Positions 62,419 through 64,000 of a DNA stretch of 64,000 nucleotides are shown here, in pieces. Under the pieces are notes generated by a model. That model saw nothing but the letters and a program-made list of their open reading frames with translations, searched no databases and was not told the origin of the DNA. Every line of letters starts with the position of its first letter. Positions within the stretch are counted from its first letter, which is position 1. The translations under genes and the position numbers were made by a program. Origin of the DNA: Microbulbifer litoralis (GTDB lineage: Bacteria; Pseudomonadota; Gammaproteobacteria; Pseudomonadales; Cellvibrionaceae); contig NZ_JALKCV010000003.1 in NCBI RefSeq assembly GCF_023634065.1, forward strand, positions 1-64,000, in the 5' to 3' direction.

Positions 62419-63519
62419 ATGACCGAAACATCACTCGCCGCGCTGGCAGGCCAGATCAGGATCTGGGGCCGCGAGCTCGGCTTCCAACAGATCGGGATTA
62501 CCGACTGCCAGCTGGAAGAGCACGGCGAGCGCCTGCGCGCCTGGCTGGCGGCCGGTTACAACGGCGATATGGAATGGATGGGCGCCCACGGGGAAAAGCG
62601 CTGGCGACCGGACCTGCTGCAACCGGGGACACTGCGGGCGATCAGTGTGCGGCTGGACTACCTGCCGCCGGACACCGAACCGGTGCGGGTGCTGAAGGAT
62701 GCCGACAAGGCCTATGTGTCCCGCTACGCCAATGGGCGCGACTACCACAAGCTGATCCGCAAGCGGCTCGCGCAACTGGCGCAGAAGATCGATGCCTGGT
62801 GCGACGAGCGCGGTATCGAGTCCTCCGGCCGCGCCTTTACCGACAGCGCACCGGTCATGGAGCGGGCGCTGGCGGAAAAGGCCGGCCTGGGCTGGATCGG
62901 CAAGAACTGTATGGTGATCAATTCCGGCGCCGGTTCCTGGTTCTTCCTCGGCGAGATCTACACCAACCTGGCACTGCCGGTGGACCGGCCCCAGGAGATC
63001 AACCAGTGCGGCGACTGCAGCGCCTGCCTGAAGGTCTGCCCCACCGACGCCTTTGTCGGCCCCTACCAGCTGGATGCGCGCCGCTGTATTTCCTACCTGA
63101 CGATCGAGAACAAGGGCCCGATTCCGGAGCAGTTCCGCGAGCCCATGGGCAACCGCGTGTTCGGCTGCGACGATTGCCAGATCATCTGCCCCTGGAACAG
63201 GTTCGCCAAGCCCACCGCAGAGAAGGATTTCCACCCACGGCACGGACTCGACGACGGCGAGCTGCTGGCACTATTCGGTTGGACGGAACAGGAATTTCTG
63301 GACAGGACCGCCGGCTCCGCAATCCGGCGTATCGGTTACGAGCGCTGGCGGCGGAATCTGGCGGTGGCGCTGGGAAACAGTACCCCCGGGCCGGAAGTGA
63401 TTGCGGCGCTGGAAAATGCGCTGGTGGATGCGACACCGCTGGTGGCGGAGCATATCGAATGGTCGCTGGGGCGGTTGCGCAGTGGGCGCAGACGCAAGCG
63501 GAAGATCAGGCGGGCATAG
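62419..63519 (+). CDS. queG: epoxyqueuosine reductase QueG
   Basis: The 366-residue protein starts at ATG 62419 (MTETSLAALAGQIRIWG). Conserved parts are YNGDMEWM, SGRAFTDSAPVMERALAEKAGLGWIGKN, and two 4Fe-4S motifs, CGDCSACLKVCP and CDDCQIICPWN. A HEAT-like C-terminal part with RRIGYERWRRNLAVALGN binds tRNA. It makes queuosine with cobalamin. The ribosome site is weak. Confidence 0.96.
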   Translation: MTETSLAALAGQIRIWGRELGFQQIGITDCQLEEHGERLRAWLAAGYNGDMEWMGAHGEKRWRPDLLQPGTLRAISVRLDYLPPDTEPVRVLKDADKAYVSRYANGRDYHKLIRKRLAQLAQKIDAWCDERGIESSGRAFTDSAPVMERALAEKAGLGWIGKNCMVINSGAGSWFFLGEIYTNLALPVDRPQEINQCGDCSACLKVCPTDAFVGPYQLDARRCISYLTIENKGPIPEQFREPMGNRVFGCDDCQIICPWNRFAKPTAEKDFHPRHGLDDGELLALFGWTEQEFLDRTAGSAIRRIGYERWRRNLAVALGNSTPGPEVIAALENALVDATPLVAEHIEWSLGRLRSGRRRKRKIRRA

Positions 63520-63617
63520 CTATCGCCGGGTCCCAGGAGGTCGCCCGCAAGCCCGCTTTCGGGACGGCAGTAGGGCCTTCGCATTGAGCCTCAATATTCT
63601 TTTCGATCGTGCAGTGC

Positions 63618-63657
63618 GTAGGGTGCGCCGTGCGCACCTTGTCCGAGTCCCGAGTCC
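63618..63657 (+). repeat. dispersed repeat GTAGGGTGCGCC..., copy 3, followed by CCCGAGT-type units
   Basis: The 21-base element at 63618-63638 equals copy 2, and copy 1 in reverse. It is followed after 6 bases by two CCGAGTC heptamers, so two of the repeat families of this window meet here, between queG and orn. Confidence 0.65.
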
Positions 63658-63664
63658 CCAAACA

Positions 63665-64000
63665 CTACAGCCGGAAAAAATGCTCCCGGTAGTGAATCAA
63701 CTCATTGATCGAATCGCGGATATCGTCCAGCGCCAGGTGGCTGCTCTCCTTTTTCACGCCCTCCAATACATCCGGCCGCCAGCGGCGCGCCAGCTCCTTG
63801 ACCGAGCTGACATCCAGGTTGCGGTAGTGAAAGTAGGCCTCGAGCCTGGGCATGTACCTGACCAGGAAACGGCGATCCTGGCCGATGGAGTTGCCACACA
63901 TGGGCGAGGCGCCCTCCGGCACCCACTGCTGCAGGAACTCGATCGTCTCGCGCTCCGCGTCGCGCTCGCCGATGGTCGACTCGCGCACCCGCTTGACCAG
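63665..64000 (-). CDS. orn: oligoribonuclease, C-terminal part; 5' end outside window
   Basis: The 111 residues visible match the end of Orn: [83 protein letters not shown]. The exonuclease-III motif with the catalytic His/Asp (HLALDDI) is intact. It degrades 2-5-nt RNAs, including pGpG. The N-terminal third lies beyond the right edge. Confidence 0.96.
   Translation of the reverse strand: MVKRVRESTIGERDAERETIEFLQQWVPEGASPMCGNSIGQDRRFLVRYMPRLEAYFHYRNLDVSSVKELARRWRPDVLEGVKKESSHLALDDIRDSINELIHYREHFFRL

Overview
The window looks like the chromosome of a high-GC marine-type gammaproteobacterium, plausibly of the Cellvibrionales/Microbulbifer kind. This rests on gene content, codon bias and the housekeeping order purA-hisZ-hflC-hflK-hflX-hfq-miaA-mutL-amiB-tsaE-nnr, with queG divergent and orn at the end. 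The order is classical for gammaproteobacteria; the genus is inference.

Region 1 (1-4269, minus strand) is a two-partner secretion pair: a TpsB outer-membrane translocator followed by a TpsA haemagglutinin-type exoprotein that runs off the left edge.

Region 2 (4375-42526) is a complete type VI secretion system (T6SS) with all 13 core subunits. A PpkA-like kinase with a C-terminal FGE-sulfatase domain sits at the left. A rightward effector module follows: hcp, then vgrG, a small unknown gene, PAAR, a periplasmic DUF6795-like protein, a class-3 lipase and a multi-pass membrane protein. The lipase end of this module is lower in GC and looks like an exchangeable cassette. The structural genes are on the minus strand in two blocks. 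Block A begins at a promoter-like site near 38381-38410 and reads: degenerate REP-type transposase homologue, TssB-TssC fusion, FHA protein, tssJ, tssK, tssL, tssM, tagF, SapC-like protein. Block B starts after an AT-rich gap and reads: DcrB-like protein, tssA, tssB, tssC, second tssC, tssE, tssF, tssG, tssH. Divergent from block A are a PP2C phosphatase (PppA type) and a large Rhs/YD-repeat protein that lacks both the usual C-terminal cleavage motif and a toxin domain. Kinase, phosphatase and FHA protein together imply threonine-phosphorylation control.

Region 3 (42582-48763) holds an aspartoacylase-like enzyme, a secreted CARDB-domain protein, a lytic transglycosylase, a haemolysin-III-family membrane protein and a RecQ helicase. 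Region 4 (48889-64000) is the housekeeping cluster named above.

The least ordinary items are: (i) the HUH-deficient transposase homologue heading the T6SS operon; (ii) the truncated TssB-TssC fusion directly behind it, giving three TssC-type proteins in one locus; (iii) the toxin-less Rhs protein coupled to PppA; (iv) the SapC-like gene after tagF; (v) heptanucleotide tandem repeats inside the mutL linker and at the start of miaA, whose copy-number change would shift frame; and (vi) several families of palindromic dispersed repeats, one of them inside the tssL-tssM gap. No rRNA, tRNA or CRISPR array was seen.
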